Assembly: GCA_030445775.1 (NCBI GenBank)
Contig: JASUTC010000006.1
Location: 1 to 49,801 of the forward strand
Source: Thermotogaceae bacterium
Lineage (GTDB): Bacteria > Thermotogota > Thermotogae > MWEM01
Direction: 5' to 3'
Length of the DNA stretch: 49,801 nucleotides
Below the pieces are notes generated by a model. That model was not told where the DNA came from. It worked only from the letters and a program-made list of their open reading frames with translations, and made no database searches. The translations under genes and the position numbers were made by a program. This document shows positions 34,225 through 41,445 of this stretch, in pieces; positions within the stretch are counted from its first letter, which is position 1; the number at the start of each line of letters is the position of its first letter.

Positions 34225-34971
34225 TTGAAAAAAATCGTACTTAAAGAAAAAAAGGTATCTGATGATTTTCTTATTGCATCATTTGAATTTGAGAATCCGT
34301 TTAATGACAATACTCAGGATTTTATAAAACCCGGTCAATTTTTAATGCTTAAAAACAGAACAGAACCGATTTTAGCCAAGCCATTTTCAGTATTAAATAC
34401 AAACAGAAACGGTTTTAAAATGTTAATTAAAATCATAGGAAGGTTCACTGATTATTTAAGCAATGCAGTCTCCGGAGAAACCTTTCTTTACAGAGGACCG
34501 TATGGCACTGCCTTTGAAAAAAAACTTGATTTGTCAAAAAAAATCATTACAATTGGTGGTGGTTGCGGCGCAGCACCTATCTTATTTTTTAATGAGCATT
34601 ATTTCGAAAATATAGAAAAAACAATCATAGGATTTAAAAATGATTCTATAAGGAATTTGATTAATATCGATGAAGCAGTTTATGAATCGCTGTCCGGGAA
34701 AACCGTTATTGATGAATTAAATGAATATCTATTGCTTAGAAACAAGGTAGGAAAACCAATTGTTCTGGCTTGTGGAAGTTCAAGTATGTGTCAGGAATTG
34801 CACAAACACTCATTAGAAATGAATTATCAATTATTTGTCTCGCTTGATGAAAGAATGGGTTGTGGAATGGGAATGTGCAAAGGGTGTCCTATAAAAACAA
34901 AGTCCGGGATTAAAATGGTATGTAAAGACGGTCCTGTTTTCAATTCCGATGAAATCATTTGGGAATGGTGA
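34225..34971 (+). CDS. pyrK: Dihydroorotate dehydrogenase electron-transfer subunit PyrK
   Basis: FAD and [2Fe-2S] subunit that passes electrons from dihydroorotate oxidation by PyrD to NAD+. 248 residues. The flavin-binding barrel contains KPGQFLML and AKPFSV, followed by RGPYGTAF and the nucleotide motif IGGGCGAAP. The iron-sulfur cysteines lie in CGMGMCKGCP and, after an 11-residue gap, VCKDGPVF. The start is TTG at 34225, seven bases after GAGGTG. An out-of-frame ATG at 34221 opens a seven-codon frame overlapping this start. The stop overlaps the pyrD ATG by one base. The partnership with class 1B PyrD is clear. Confidence 0.94.
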   Translation: MKKIVLKEKKVSDDFLIASFEFENPFNDNTQDFIKPGQFLMLKNRTEPILAKPFSVLNTNRNGFKMLIKIIGRFTDYLSNAVSGETFLYRGPYGTAFEKKLDLSKKIITIGGGCGAAPILFFNEHYFENIEKTIIGFKNDSIRNLINIDEAVYESLSGKTVIDELNEYLLLRNKVGKPIVLACGSSSMCQELHKHSLEMNYQLFVSLDERMGCGMGMCKGCPIKTKSGIKMVCKDGPVFNSDEIIWEW

Positions 34972-35891
34972 TGCATTTGAAAAACAATATTCTTTCTGTA
35001 GATTATAAAGGAATCAACATTAAAAATCCCATTGTTATCGCTTCCGGTCCCGCTGGTAACGGAGAAGAATTATCTCAAACAATTGATTTGTCAAGAATCG
35101 GCATGTTTACTTCAAAAACAGTAACTATGAATCGAACAGATGGAAATCCCCCTCCAAGAATTGTTGATGTCTACGGGGGTATAATTAATTCTATCGGATT
35201 ACAAAACCCCGGTTTTCAATCCTTTATGACAGAAACTCTTCCCTTTTTGGAAAATTTAAGAATTCCGGTGATTGTCAGCTTGGCTTCAAATTACGCTGAA
35301 GAGTTGGAAACAATGGTAAAAGCGCTGGATACCCGAAACATCAAATTTTTAGAAATCAACTTTTCTTGCCCCAATGTTGACAAGGGAAGAGAACCCATAG
35401 GAACAGACCCCAATAAGATCTTTCACACTGTTAAAAAATTGAAAAAACTGACAAAAAAAAACATATTGATTAAATTTGCTCCGGCAGACGCCATATTAGA
35501 ACTGGTACAAGCAGCCATCTCAGCAGGAGCTGAGGGTGTCGTATTGTCAAATTGTCCCAAAGGTATGAAAATTGACATTAATACCATGAAACCAATATTA
35601 AAAAGAGAATTTGGTGGTTTTGCAGGGCCGGCTATAAAACCAATTACTCTCAATCAAGTCTATCAGGTAAGAAAGCAATTCAAGGATATTATGATTATTG
35701 GAACCGGCGGAGTCATAAATCATGAAGACGCCTTGGAATATATAATGGCGGGGGCAAATCTTGTAGGAATTGGCTTTGGTGTTATGTTAGATCCCTTTAT
35801 CCCCATTCAAATTATTGAACAATTGGAACAATGGTTTAAACTCAGAAATTTAAACTACTCTTCTGTTTTTTGTAAAGCGCAATCGTTATGA
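34971..35891 (+). CDS. pyrD: Dihydroorotate dehydrogenase, class 1B catalytic subunit
   Basis: Oxidises dihydroorotate to orotate, the fourth step of UMP synthesis, as a cytosolic FMN enzyme paired with PyrK. About 306 residues. The N-terminal NPIVIASGPAGNGEE and SIGLQNPGF are typical. The catalytic cysteine of class 1B lies in NFSCPNVDKG. IKFAP, LSNCPKGMKID and the FMN phosphate-binding IIGTGGVINHEDALEYIMAGA with VGIGFGVM close the site. The ATG at 34971 overlaps the pyrK stop as TGATG, with GGGA upstream. A TTG at 34959 would add four residues. The next gene, pyrB, is separated by 193 bases holding its own leader. Confidence 0.95.
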   Translation: MHLKNNILSVDYKGINIKNPIVIASGPAGNGEELSQTIDLSRIGMFTSKTVTMNRTDGNPPPRIVDVYGGIINSIGLQNPGFQSFMTETLPFLENLRIPVIVSLASNYAEELETMVKALDTRNIKFLEINFSCPNVDKGREPIGTDPNKIFHTVKKLKKLTKKNILIKFAPADAILELVQAAISAGAEGVVLSNCPKGMKIDINTMKPILKREFGGFAGPAIKPITLNQVYQVRKQFKDIMIIGTGGVINHEDALEYIMAGANLVGIGFGVMLDPFIPIQIIEQLEQWFKLRNLNYSSVFCKAQSL

Positions 35892-35900
35892 CAAGGTAAA

Positions 35901-35925
35901 GACATGTTGTTTTAAACACAATGTC
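35901..35925 (+). promoter_or_regulatory. Imperfect palindrome upstream of the pyrB leader (possible operator)
   Basis: GACATGTTGT and ACACAATGTC are inverted repeats matching at eight of ten positions around TTTAA, centred near 35913. Possible -10 boxes (TATGTT 35933, TAGAAT 35938) follow within about 20 bases, so the palindrome would cover a -35 region. The binding protein is unknown. Confidence 0.35.
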
Positions 35926-35973
35926 AATTTCCTATGTTAGAATCTCCCTGATAACAAAAACGAGGTTGAAAAG

Positions 35974-36054
35974 ATGTATAAACGAATGAATTTACGGTAT
36001 ATAAAATTGCCATACGCTTTTTTTAAATTTAAAAACCACCATTACTGTTTTTAG
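35974..36054 (+). CDS. Putative pyrB leader peptide (26 codons)
   Basis: A short frame, MYKRMNLRY at the start and NHHYCF at the end, with GAGG eight bases before its ATG. Its codons for Ala-Phe-Phe-Lys-Phe-Lys are written in a nearly pure T/A run, and its TAG stop falls at the loop/3'-arm junction of the terminator hairpin at 36034-36072. A ribosome reaching the stop would cover the 5' arm and prevent terminator folding. This is the arrangement of the E. coli pyrL-pyrBI attenuator, where low UTP slows RNA polymerase and lets the ribosome catch up. Translation is inferred, not shown, and the peptide has no resemblance to PyrL. Confidence 0.6.
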   Translation: MYKRMNLRYIKLPYAFFKFKNHHYCF

Positions 36055-36072
36055 TAATGGTGGTTTTTTTTT
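36034..36072 (+). terminator. Intrinsic terminator in the pyrB leader (attenuator)
   Basis: A perfect 13-base stem, AACCACCATTACT with AGTAATGGTGGTT, closes a six-base loop GTTTTT and runs into nine T residues. It ends 12 bases before the pyrB ATG and overlaps the end of the leader frame, so it should attenuate transcription into pyrBICFE. Confidence 0.92.
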
Positions 36073-36084
36073 AGGAGGGACAAA

Positions 36085-37008
36085 ATGATAAAAAACAGAC
36101 ATTTGATTGACCCTATGGACTTTTCAACGGAAGAGATTGACAAACTACTTTCTCTTTCAGAACAAATTTCCAAAAACCCTGAAAACCATTCAAAGAAATG
36201 TTCTGGAAAGATTTTAGGCAGTCTTTTTTATGAACCAAGTACCAGAACAAGATTAAGTTTTGAATCTGCTATGATGAGACTCGGAGGGCAAGTCATTGGT
36301 TTTTCTGAAGCAAATTCAAGTTCGGTTTCAAAAGGTGAAAGCATCGCTGATACTATTAGAACTGTTGCATGTTATGCGGATATTGTAGTCATGCGTCATC
36401 CCAAGGAAGGTGCCCCAAAAGTAGCCTCTATGTATTCTGATGTACCGGTTATCAATGCAGGTGATGGCGGTCATCAACATCCTACTCAAACGTTGACGGA
36501 TTTACTCACTATTCGTACTGTAAAAGGATCCTTAAACAATCTAAAAATTGGTTATTGTGGTGATTTAAAATTTGGAAGAACCGTCCACTCTTTAATAAAG
36601 GCTCTTTCAAGATATCCCGACAATGAAATGCACTTGATCTCTCCAAAAGAGTTAAAGATTCCTGATTACATTAAAGAAGAAATTTTAGACAAGCAATCTA
36701 TTAATTACTTTGAACACGAAAAAATCGAAGAATGTATCAATGATTTGGATATTTTGTATATGACGAGAGTGCAAAAAGAAAGGTTTTTCAACGAAGAAGA
36801 TTATATTCGTCTAAAAGACACGTATATCTTAGATAACGAAAAAATGAAAAAGGGGTCGGATCAAATGATCGTGTTGCATCCACTTCCAAGGGTGAATGAG
36901 ATCGCTTACGAAATCGACAACGATCCAAGGGCTTATTATTTCAAACAAGCAAAAATGGGAATGTACGTACGGATGGGTTTAATTTCCATGTTACTGGGGG
37001 TGTGTTGA
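36085..37008 (+). CDS. pyrB: Aspartate carbamoyltransferase catalytic subunit
   Basis: Joins carbamoyl phosphate and aspartate, the committed step of pyrimidine synthesis. 307 residues. The carbamoyl-phosphate signature [20 protein letters not shown], the SSVSKGES 80s-loop, the [12 protein letters not shown] motif and the HPLPRVNEI aspartate-binding loop are all present. TTAGGAGGGAC gives a strong ribosome binding site that directly follows the leader terminator's U-tract. The regulatory chain PyrI is encoded one base after the stop as a separate gene. T. maritima instead has a PyrB-PyrI fusion. Confidence 0.97.
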   Translation: MIKNRHLIDPMDFSTEEIDKLLSLSEQISKNPENHSKKCSGKILGSLFYEPSTRTRLSFESAMMRLGGQVIGFSEANSSSVSKGESIADTIRTVACYADIVVMRHPKEGAPKVASMYSDVPVINAGDGGHQHPTQTLTDLLTIRTVKGSLNNLKIGYCGDLKFGRTVHSLIKALSRYPDNEMHLISPKELKIPDYIKEEILDKQSINYFEHEKIEECINDLDILYMTRVQKERFFNEEDYIRLKDTYILDNEKMKKGSDQMIVLHPLPRVNEIAYEIDNDPRAYYFKQAKMGMYVRMGLISMLLGVC

Positions 37009-37009
37009 A

Positions 37010-37444
37010 ATGATGACGATAAACACCATTGAAAATGGTATCGTGATCGATCATATCCGAGCCGGATACGGTGTTGAAATTTTTAATTATCTGGGTTTGG
37101 ACAAAGTAGATTATACAGTTGCCTTAATCATGAATGTAAACAGCAAAAAGCAGGGGAAAAAGGATATTATAAAAATTGAAAATGAGATTAACTTCGATCT
37201 AAGCGAACTGGGGTTAATCGATCCGGATGTCACAATTAATATCATTCAAAATCACACTATTACAAAAAAACTAAAACTGAATCTACCGAAAGTGGTGGAA
37301 AATGTGATTAAATGTAAAAATCCCAGATGCATAACCTCTGTTGAACGTCATCTGACACACGTTTTTTATTTGGTAGATGAAAAGAAAGGGGTTTATCGAT
37401 GCAAATATTGCGATGAAAAATATGCTTTGAGAAATAGAGTATGA
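37010..37444 (+). CDS. pyrI: Aspartate carbamoyltransferase regulatory subunit
   Basis: Allosteric subunit that binds ATP, CTP and UTP and assembles PyrB trimers into the holoenzyme. 144 residues. The N-terminal nucleotide-binding domain contains [11 protein letters not shown]. The C-terminal zinc domain has the four cysteines in CKNPRC and CKYC, needed for contact with PyrB. GGGGGTG at the end of pyrB precedes ATG-ATG, so either of two adjacent ATGs may be used. The stop shares four bases with the pyrC start. Its presence implies feedback control of the enzyme in addition to the transcriptional attenuator. Confidence 0.96.
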   Translation: MMTINTIENGIVIDHIRAGYGVEIFNYLGLDKVDYTVALIMNVNSKKQGKKDIIKIENEINFDLSELGLIDPDVTINIIQNHTITKKLKLNLPKVVENVIKCKNPRCITSVERHLTHVFYLVDEKKGVYRCKYCDEKYALRNRV

Positions 37445-38667
37445 ATAACAACCGATTATTGATCAAAAATGCTTTCGTTTGCGATAAAGACACTTATGAA
37501 AAAAAAGATGTGTTGGTTGAAAACGGTTTTGTAAAAGCTGTTAAAAAAGGCATCAATGCGGATTGCAGTGTAATAGATGGTAGCGATCAAATATTGATGC
37601 CCGCATTTGTTGACTTACACGCCCATTTTCGCGATCCCGGATATACCAATAAAGAAGATATCTTAAGCGGTTCACAGGCGGCTGTCAGAGGGGGATATAC
37701 AACGGTAAATCTTATGGCAAATACCCTTCCTGTCTGTAACGGTGATAAACTTGTAGAAAGAAATCTAGAAAAGGCTAAAGAGATTGATTTGATAGATATC
37801 TTTCAAGTTTGTTCGATTACAAAAGATTTTAATGGAAGAGATTGTCAGCATATCGAAAAAATCACTAGTAAAGGTTGTAAGATGATCTCCGATGATGGTA
37901 ATGGAGTCGAATCTGATGCGGTCATGAAAAATGCAATGGAAATCGCTTATTCAAAGGGGTTAACCGTGTCATCACATGCGGAATATAAGCAAATCAGTAA
38001 AACTGATACCAGGAAATCAGAAAACCTGATGACCCGAAGAGACTTGTCGTTATGCGAAGAAACGAAAGCCCACTTGCATATGGCACATGTAAGTACAAAA
38101 GAAGCTGTTGAAATGATCGCCAAAGCAAAAACAAAAGGTATTAATGTTACTTGTGAATGTACACCTCATCATTTAGTCCTTACTGATACCACCTTTTATA
38201 TAGTTCACCCTCCACTGAGAAAGCAGGATGACGTTGAGGCTTTAATCAAGGGAATCCATGATAAAACTGTAGACTGTATCGCAACTGATCATGCACCGCA
38301 TACTACTCGGGATAAAAAAGAAGGTGCACCGGGAATGAGCGGCATTGAACTTGCCTTTTCAATTTGCTATACACATCTTGTAAAAACAAAGAAAATATCG
38401 TTGATGAAATTATCAGAATTATTGTCTTACAATCCCTCACAAATACTGGGTATCAATAAAGGAATCGTTCAAAGGGGAGTTATAGCGGATCTCACTTTGA
38501 TAGACCCGGATGAGGAGTTCGAAGTCCATGGATCGGATTTATATTCAAAAGGCAAAAACACCTCATTCGAAGGGAAACGATTAAAAGGAAAAATCAAATT
38601 AGTTATTAAAGATGGAATTGTGAAATATGAAAATGATCATATAGTTGAAAGGAGACAAGATGGATAA
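37441..38667 (+). CDS. pyrC: Dihydroorotase
   Basis: Closes carbamoyl aspartate to dihydroorotate. It is a zinc amidohydrolase of the type I class, 408 residues. Metal ligands are visible in [10 protein letters not shown], the ISDDGNG aspartate, SSHAE, HMAHVS and [16 protein letters not shown] and the GAPGMSGIE loop are typical. The ATG overlaps the pyrI stop (ATGA), and the gene overlaps pyrF by eight bases. It is slightly shorter than the usual 420-430 residues, but no core motif is missing. Confidence 0.95.
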   Translation: MNNNRLLIKNAFVCDKDTYEKKDVLVENGFVKAVKKGINADCSVIDGSDQILMPAFVDLHAHFRDPGYTNKEDILSGSQAAVRGGYTTVNLMANTLPVCNGDKLVERNLEKAKEIDLIDIFQVCSITKDFNGRDCQHIEKITSKGCKMISDDGNGVESDAVMKNAMEIAYSKGLTVSSHAEYKQISKTDTRKSENLMTRRDLSLCEETKAHLHMAHVSTKEAVEMIAKAKTKGINVTCECTPHHLVLTDTTFYIVHPPLRKQDDVEALIKGIHDKTVDCIATDHAPHTTRDKKEGAPGMSGIELAFSICYTHLVKTKKISLMKLSELLSYNPSQILGINKGIVQRGVIADLTLIDPDEEFEVHGSDLYSKGKNTSFEGKRLKGKIKLVIKDGIVKYENDHIVERRQDG

Positions 38668-39529
38668 ACTTTTTGTTAATGTAAGAGAAAAAGGACCGAT
38701 TTGTATAGGATTGGATACATCAGTTGATTATATACCGGAATCAATCAACAAGAAGTATGATCGTGTAGAAGATCGGTTATTTGAATTTAACCGGGGAATA
38801 ATTGAATCAACAAAAGAAATTGCCGCTGCTTTTAAAGTGCAAATTGCCTACTATGAAGCCGAAGGGATTCAAGGTCTGTTAGCTTATAAACGAACCTTAG
38901 ATTATATCCGAAAAGAAAAGATTCCATTGATTGCCGATGTAAAGCGCGGAGACATTTCAAAGACTGCTCAAATGTATGCGAAAGCACACTTTTCAGGAGA
39001 TTTTGAAGCAGACATGATAACAGTGAACATGTATATGGGTTCAGATACACTTGAACCATATGAAAAATATCTCAAATCAGGTAAGGGATTATTTGTTTTA
39101 TTAAAGACTTCTAATCCGGGTTCGGGAGACATTCAAAACTTGAAAACGGATTCCGGGAAATATGTTTATCAGAAAATGATCGATCTTTTGGAAAAAAAGG
39201 GTCAAAATTTGATGGGGTCTTCAGGTTATTCGGCCATAGGGGCGGTCGTTGGATGTACACATGTTGAAGATGGCATTGCCATTAGGAAAAGAATGAAAAA
39301 CACCTTTTTTTTAATACCTGGTTATGGTGCACAGGGAGGTACAGCCAGTGATGTTTCAAAATACCTCATACATGGAAATGGCGGCGTTGTCAATTCCTCT
39401 CGAGGCATTCTTCTTGCGCATAAAAATGACAAATGGAAGGATTTAGAATTTGATGAAGCTGCAAGAGAGGCGGCAGTTGAAATGAGAACAAAAATCATGG
39501 AAGAACTGAAAAAGCGGGAGGAAGATTGA
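38660..39529 (+). CDS. pyrF: Orotidine-5'-phosphate decarboxylase, type 2 family
   Basis: Decarboxylates OMP to UMP. At 289 residues it belongs to the longer type 2 group (Mycobacterium/Myxococcus-like), as shown by CIGLDTSVDYIP, FKVQIAYYEAEG, the catalytic IADVKRGDI (D-K-x-x-D) and the PGYGAQGG phosphate-binding loop. The group differs from the roughly 200-240-residue type 1 enzymes. The ATG at 38660 follows AAAGGAG inside the end of pyrC. An upstream in-frame start at 38645 lacks support. It sits in order between pyrC and pyrE. Confidence 0.94.
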   Translation: MDKLFVNVREKGPICIGLDTSVDYIPESINKKYDRVEDRLFEFNRGIIESTKEIAAAFKVQIAYYEAEGIQGLLAYKRTLDYIRKEKIPLIADVKRGDISKTAQMYAKAHFSGDFEADMITVNMYMGSDTLEPYEKYLKSGKGLFVLLKTSNPGSGDIQNLKTDSGKYVYQKMIDLLEKKGQNLMGSSGYSAIGAVVGCTHVEDGIAIRKRMKNTFFLIPGYGAQGGTASDVSKYLIHGNGGVVNSSRGILLAHKNDKWKDLEFDEAAREAAVEMRTKIMEELKKREED

Positions 39530-39530
39530 T

Positions 39531-40085
39531 ATGGTTGTATTTGAAGCATTAAAAAAAACCGGAGCACTATTGGACGGACACTTTTTACTCAGCTCCGGTA
39601 AACACAGTGAAAAATACATCCAATGCGCAAAATTGTTACAATACCCGAAAATTGCAGAAGAAGTTGTTGCTGTCGTAACCCAAAAAATCAACTTGGATTT
39701 CGATACAATCATCGGACCTGCCATGGGCGGGATTATTCCGGCATATATTCTTGGAAGACAAAATGACAAAAAAACGATTTTTGCTGAGAGAGTTAATAAC
39801 AAAATGGCTCTCAGAAGAGGATTTGAAATCAAATCAAATGAGAAAATCCTGATAATGGAAGATGTCATCACAACCGGAAAATCATCTTTGGAAGTTAAAA
39901 AATTAGTAGAAAAATATGGTGGAAAAGTAGTCGGTTTTTCCTGTATAGCAAATAGGGGACTGGCTAATCTTAACCTTCCTGTTTTTGAAGCCATAAAAAT
40001 AGAATTTAAGACATATGAACCTGAAAACTGTCCGTTGTGCATCAAAGGAGATACTCCTATAAAACCCGGGAGTAGAAAACTTTAA
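39531..40085 (+). CDS. pyrE: Orotate phosphoribosyltransferase
   Basis: Transfers phosphoribose from PRPP to orotate to make OMP, the step before PyrF. 184 residues. The PRPP-binding motif ILIMEDVITTGKSS is near residues 102-115, and LLSSGKHSEKYIQ and the flexible-loop region FAERVNNKMALRRGF are typical. GGGAGGAAG precedes the ATG, one base after the pyrF stop. It closes the pyrBICFE series. No terminator is visible after it. The C-terminal NCPLCIKG cysteine pair is seen in a subset of the family. Confidence 0.95.
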   Translation: MVVFEALKKTGALLDGHFLLSSGKHSEKYIQCAKLLQYPKIAEEVVAVVTQKINLDFDTIIGPAMGGIIPAYILGRQNDKKTIFAERVNNKMALRRGFEIKSNEKILIMEDVITTGKSSLEVKKLVEKYGGKVVGFSCIANRGLANLNLPVFEAIKIEFKTYEPENCPLCIKGDTPIKPGSRKL

Positions 40086-40113
40086 TATTCTGATTCTAAT
40101 TAAAGGTCCTACA

Positions 40114-40122
40114 TGTTATAAT
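40114..40122 (+). promoter_or_regulatory. Extended -10 promoter P1 upstream of hfq
   Basis: TGTTATAAT without a convincing -35, about 150 bases before hfq. AGGGGTGAA, a ribosome-binding-like sequence identical to that of hfq, follows at 40150-40158 and faces a possible 17-codon CTG-initiated frame. Confidence 0.5.
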
Positions 40123-40207
40123 CAAGGATCATAATTTATTTATAACGTTAGGGGTGAACAACTGAAAAAATATATTTATGAATTTTCCCGGGTTTTTTTA
40201 CGGATAA

Positions 40208-40216
40208 TGTTATAAT
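40208..40216 (+). promoter_or_regulatory. Extended -10 promoter P2 upstream of hfq
   Basis: TGTTATAAT again, within an eleven-base copy (ATGTTATAATC) of the P1 box. It lies 57 bases before the hfq start. Confidence 0.55.
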
Positions 40217-40272
40217 CTGTAAGAAACAACGGTTATTATTTACTATTGATATTAATGATGAGGGGTGAAATC

Positions 40273-40512
40273 ATGTCTGAGAAATTCAATTTACAGGATC
40301 GTTTTTTAAACCATTTAAGAATTAACAAGATAGGTGTAAAGATATTTCTTGTAAATGGTTTTCAGATCCACGGAAAACTAAAATCGTTTGATATGTACTC
40401 TATTCTGGTTGAGGAGGGAAAACACCAAAGTCTTATCTTCAAACACGCAGTTAGTACCATACAACCGGATGATTACATCGTTTTAGAAAAATCCAATGAC
40501 AATAATACCTGA
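40273..40512 (+). CDS. hfq: RNA chaperone Hfq
   Basis: Hexameric Sm-like protein that binds small RNAs and mRNAs and promotes their pairing. 79 residues. The Sm1 motif is in NLQDRFLNHLRINKIGVKIFLVNGFQIHG and KLKSFDMYSILVE, and Sm2 in LIFKHAVSTI, where the usual YKH is FKH. AGGGGTGAAATC lies before the ATG at 40273. Upstream frames starting at 40246 lack a ribosome binding site. The short C-terminal tail, ending NDNNT, is like that of Gram-positive and Thermotogota Hfq. map follows after 23 bases, so the two are probably co-transcribed. Confidence 0.93.
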   Translation: MSEKFNLQDRFLNHLRINKIGVKIFLVNGFQIHGKLKSFDMYSILVEEGKHQSLIFKHAVSTIQPDDYIVLEKSNDNNT

Positions 40513-40535
40513 TCAAACAAGGAGATGAAGCTGAC

Positions 40536-41285
40536 TTGATCAAACTGAAAAGAGAGAAAGATATTAACGCTATGGAGAAGGCTTCAAAAATAGTTGGAGA
40601 AACTTTGGAAATGTCTCGTGAATTGATGCAACCGGGTATTACAACATGGGAGATAGATAAAAAGATAGAGGAATTTATTCGAAAAAAGGGAGCAATTCCA
40701 TCATTTAAAGGATATCAAGGTTTTCCAGCATCGGCTTGTATATCTGTTAATGAAGTATTAATTCATGGCATACCTTCAAAGAATCGATATCTTGAGGAAG
40801 GAGATATTGTTACCATCGATGTTGGGGCTTATTTGGGAGGGTTCCATGGTGATGCTGCAAGAACTTATCCCGTTGGAACAATTAACGAAGACAAAAAAAG
40901 ACTGTTAGAAACGACCTCTCAAGCCTTAGAAATAGGCATTGAAGCTTTAAAAAAAGCTTCAAGACTTGGTGAGATGGGATATGAGATTCAACAATTTGTA
41001 GAAAATTCGGGTTACTCTGTGATCAGAGATTTTGGTGGCCATGGCATTGGTAGAGAAATGCATGAGGATCCTTTTGTTCCAAATTTTGGAGAAAAAAACA
41101 GTGGTCCAAAAATCCGAACGGGTATGACATTGGCAATAGAACCCATGATCAGTATGGGTGAATATCCCACTATGATCTTAGAAGATGGATGGACTGTGGT
41201 CAATATTGACCATTCATTAAATGCGCATTTTGAAGACGATATTGCAATAACAAAAGATGGTTTAAAGATCCTCTCTCGTGTATAA
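40536..41285 (+). CDS. map: Methionine aminopeptidase type I
   Basis: Removes the initiator methionine from nascent proteins using two metal ions. 249 residues. Metal ligands lie in VTIDVGAYLGGFHGDAARTY (two Asp), GHGIGREMHEDP (His), IEPMIS (Glu) and FEDDIAITKDG (Glu). NEVLIHGIP carries the substrate-site histidine. The start is TTG at 40536 with AAGGAG about 11 bases upstream. There is no zinc-finger N-terminal extension, so it is the short bacterial form. The terminator begins in the stop codon. It is unlinked from its frequent neighbours secY and adk. Confidence 0.95.
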   Translation: MIKLKREKDINAMEKASKIVGETLEMSRELMQPGITTWEIDKKIEEFIRKKGAIPSFKGYQGFPASACISVNEVLIHGIPSKNRYLEEGDIVTIDVGAYLGGFHGDAARTYPVGTINEDKKRLLETTSQALEIGIEALKKASRLGEMGYEIQQFVENSGYSVIRDFGGHGIGREMHEDPFVPNFGEKNSGPKIRTGMTLAIEPMISMGEYPTMILEDGWTVVNIDHSLNAHFEDDIAITKDGLKILSRV

Positions 41286-41311
41286 AAAGGCTGCTTTCTG
41301 CAGCCTTTTTC
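41284..41311 (+). terminator. Rho-independent terminator after map
   Basis: AAAAAGGCTGC / GCAGCCTTTTT with loop TTTCT forms an 11-base stem and ends in a T-tract. Its 5' A-run overlaps the map stop codon. Because both arms end in A/T runs it could also work in the reverse direction. Confidence 0.92.
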
Positions 41312-41378
41312 TTATCTTAAGTAACTATTTTTATTTATTAACTATAAAAAGATAAACATCGGTATCTAAGATGACCTG

Positions 41379-41387
41379 TGATATAAT
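41379..41387 (+). promoter_or_regulatory. Extended -10 promoter for gcvPA-gcvPB
   Basis: TGATATAAT stands 59 bases before the gcvPA start. The short leader holds only a five-base hairpin (ACCCG/CGGGT, 41402-41417). The space is too short for a glycine riboswitch. Confidence 0.6.
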
Positions 41388-41445
41388 TTGTCGAATTCAA
41401 GACCCGTAATTTCGGGTATTGATGAAATGCGAAAGGGGGACGAAC

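Noticed and set aside
35922-35927. Minus-strand TTGACA as a -35 for an antisense promoter over pyrD
   Set aside because: No acceptable -10 lies 16-19 bases downstream on that strand.
34172-36084. PyrR-binding attenuator RNA
   Set aside because: No sequence resembling the conserved PyrR anti-antiterminator loop is visible before pyrK or pyrB. The leader-peptide model explains the pyrB leader better.
39443-40045. 200-codon minus-strand frame across pyrF/pyrE
   Set aside because: It is antisense to well-conserved pyrE and its composition follows the complementary codons. No start signal is present.
41312-41445. Glycine riboswitch before gcvPA
   Set aside because: The space between the extended -10 box and the start is under 60 bases and holds only a five-base hairpin. 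No aptamer-like conserved sequence is present.
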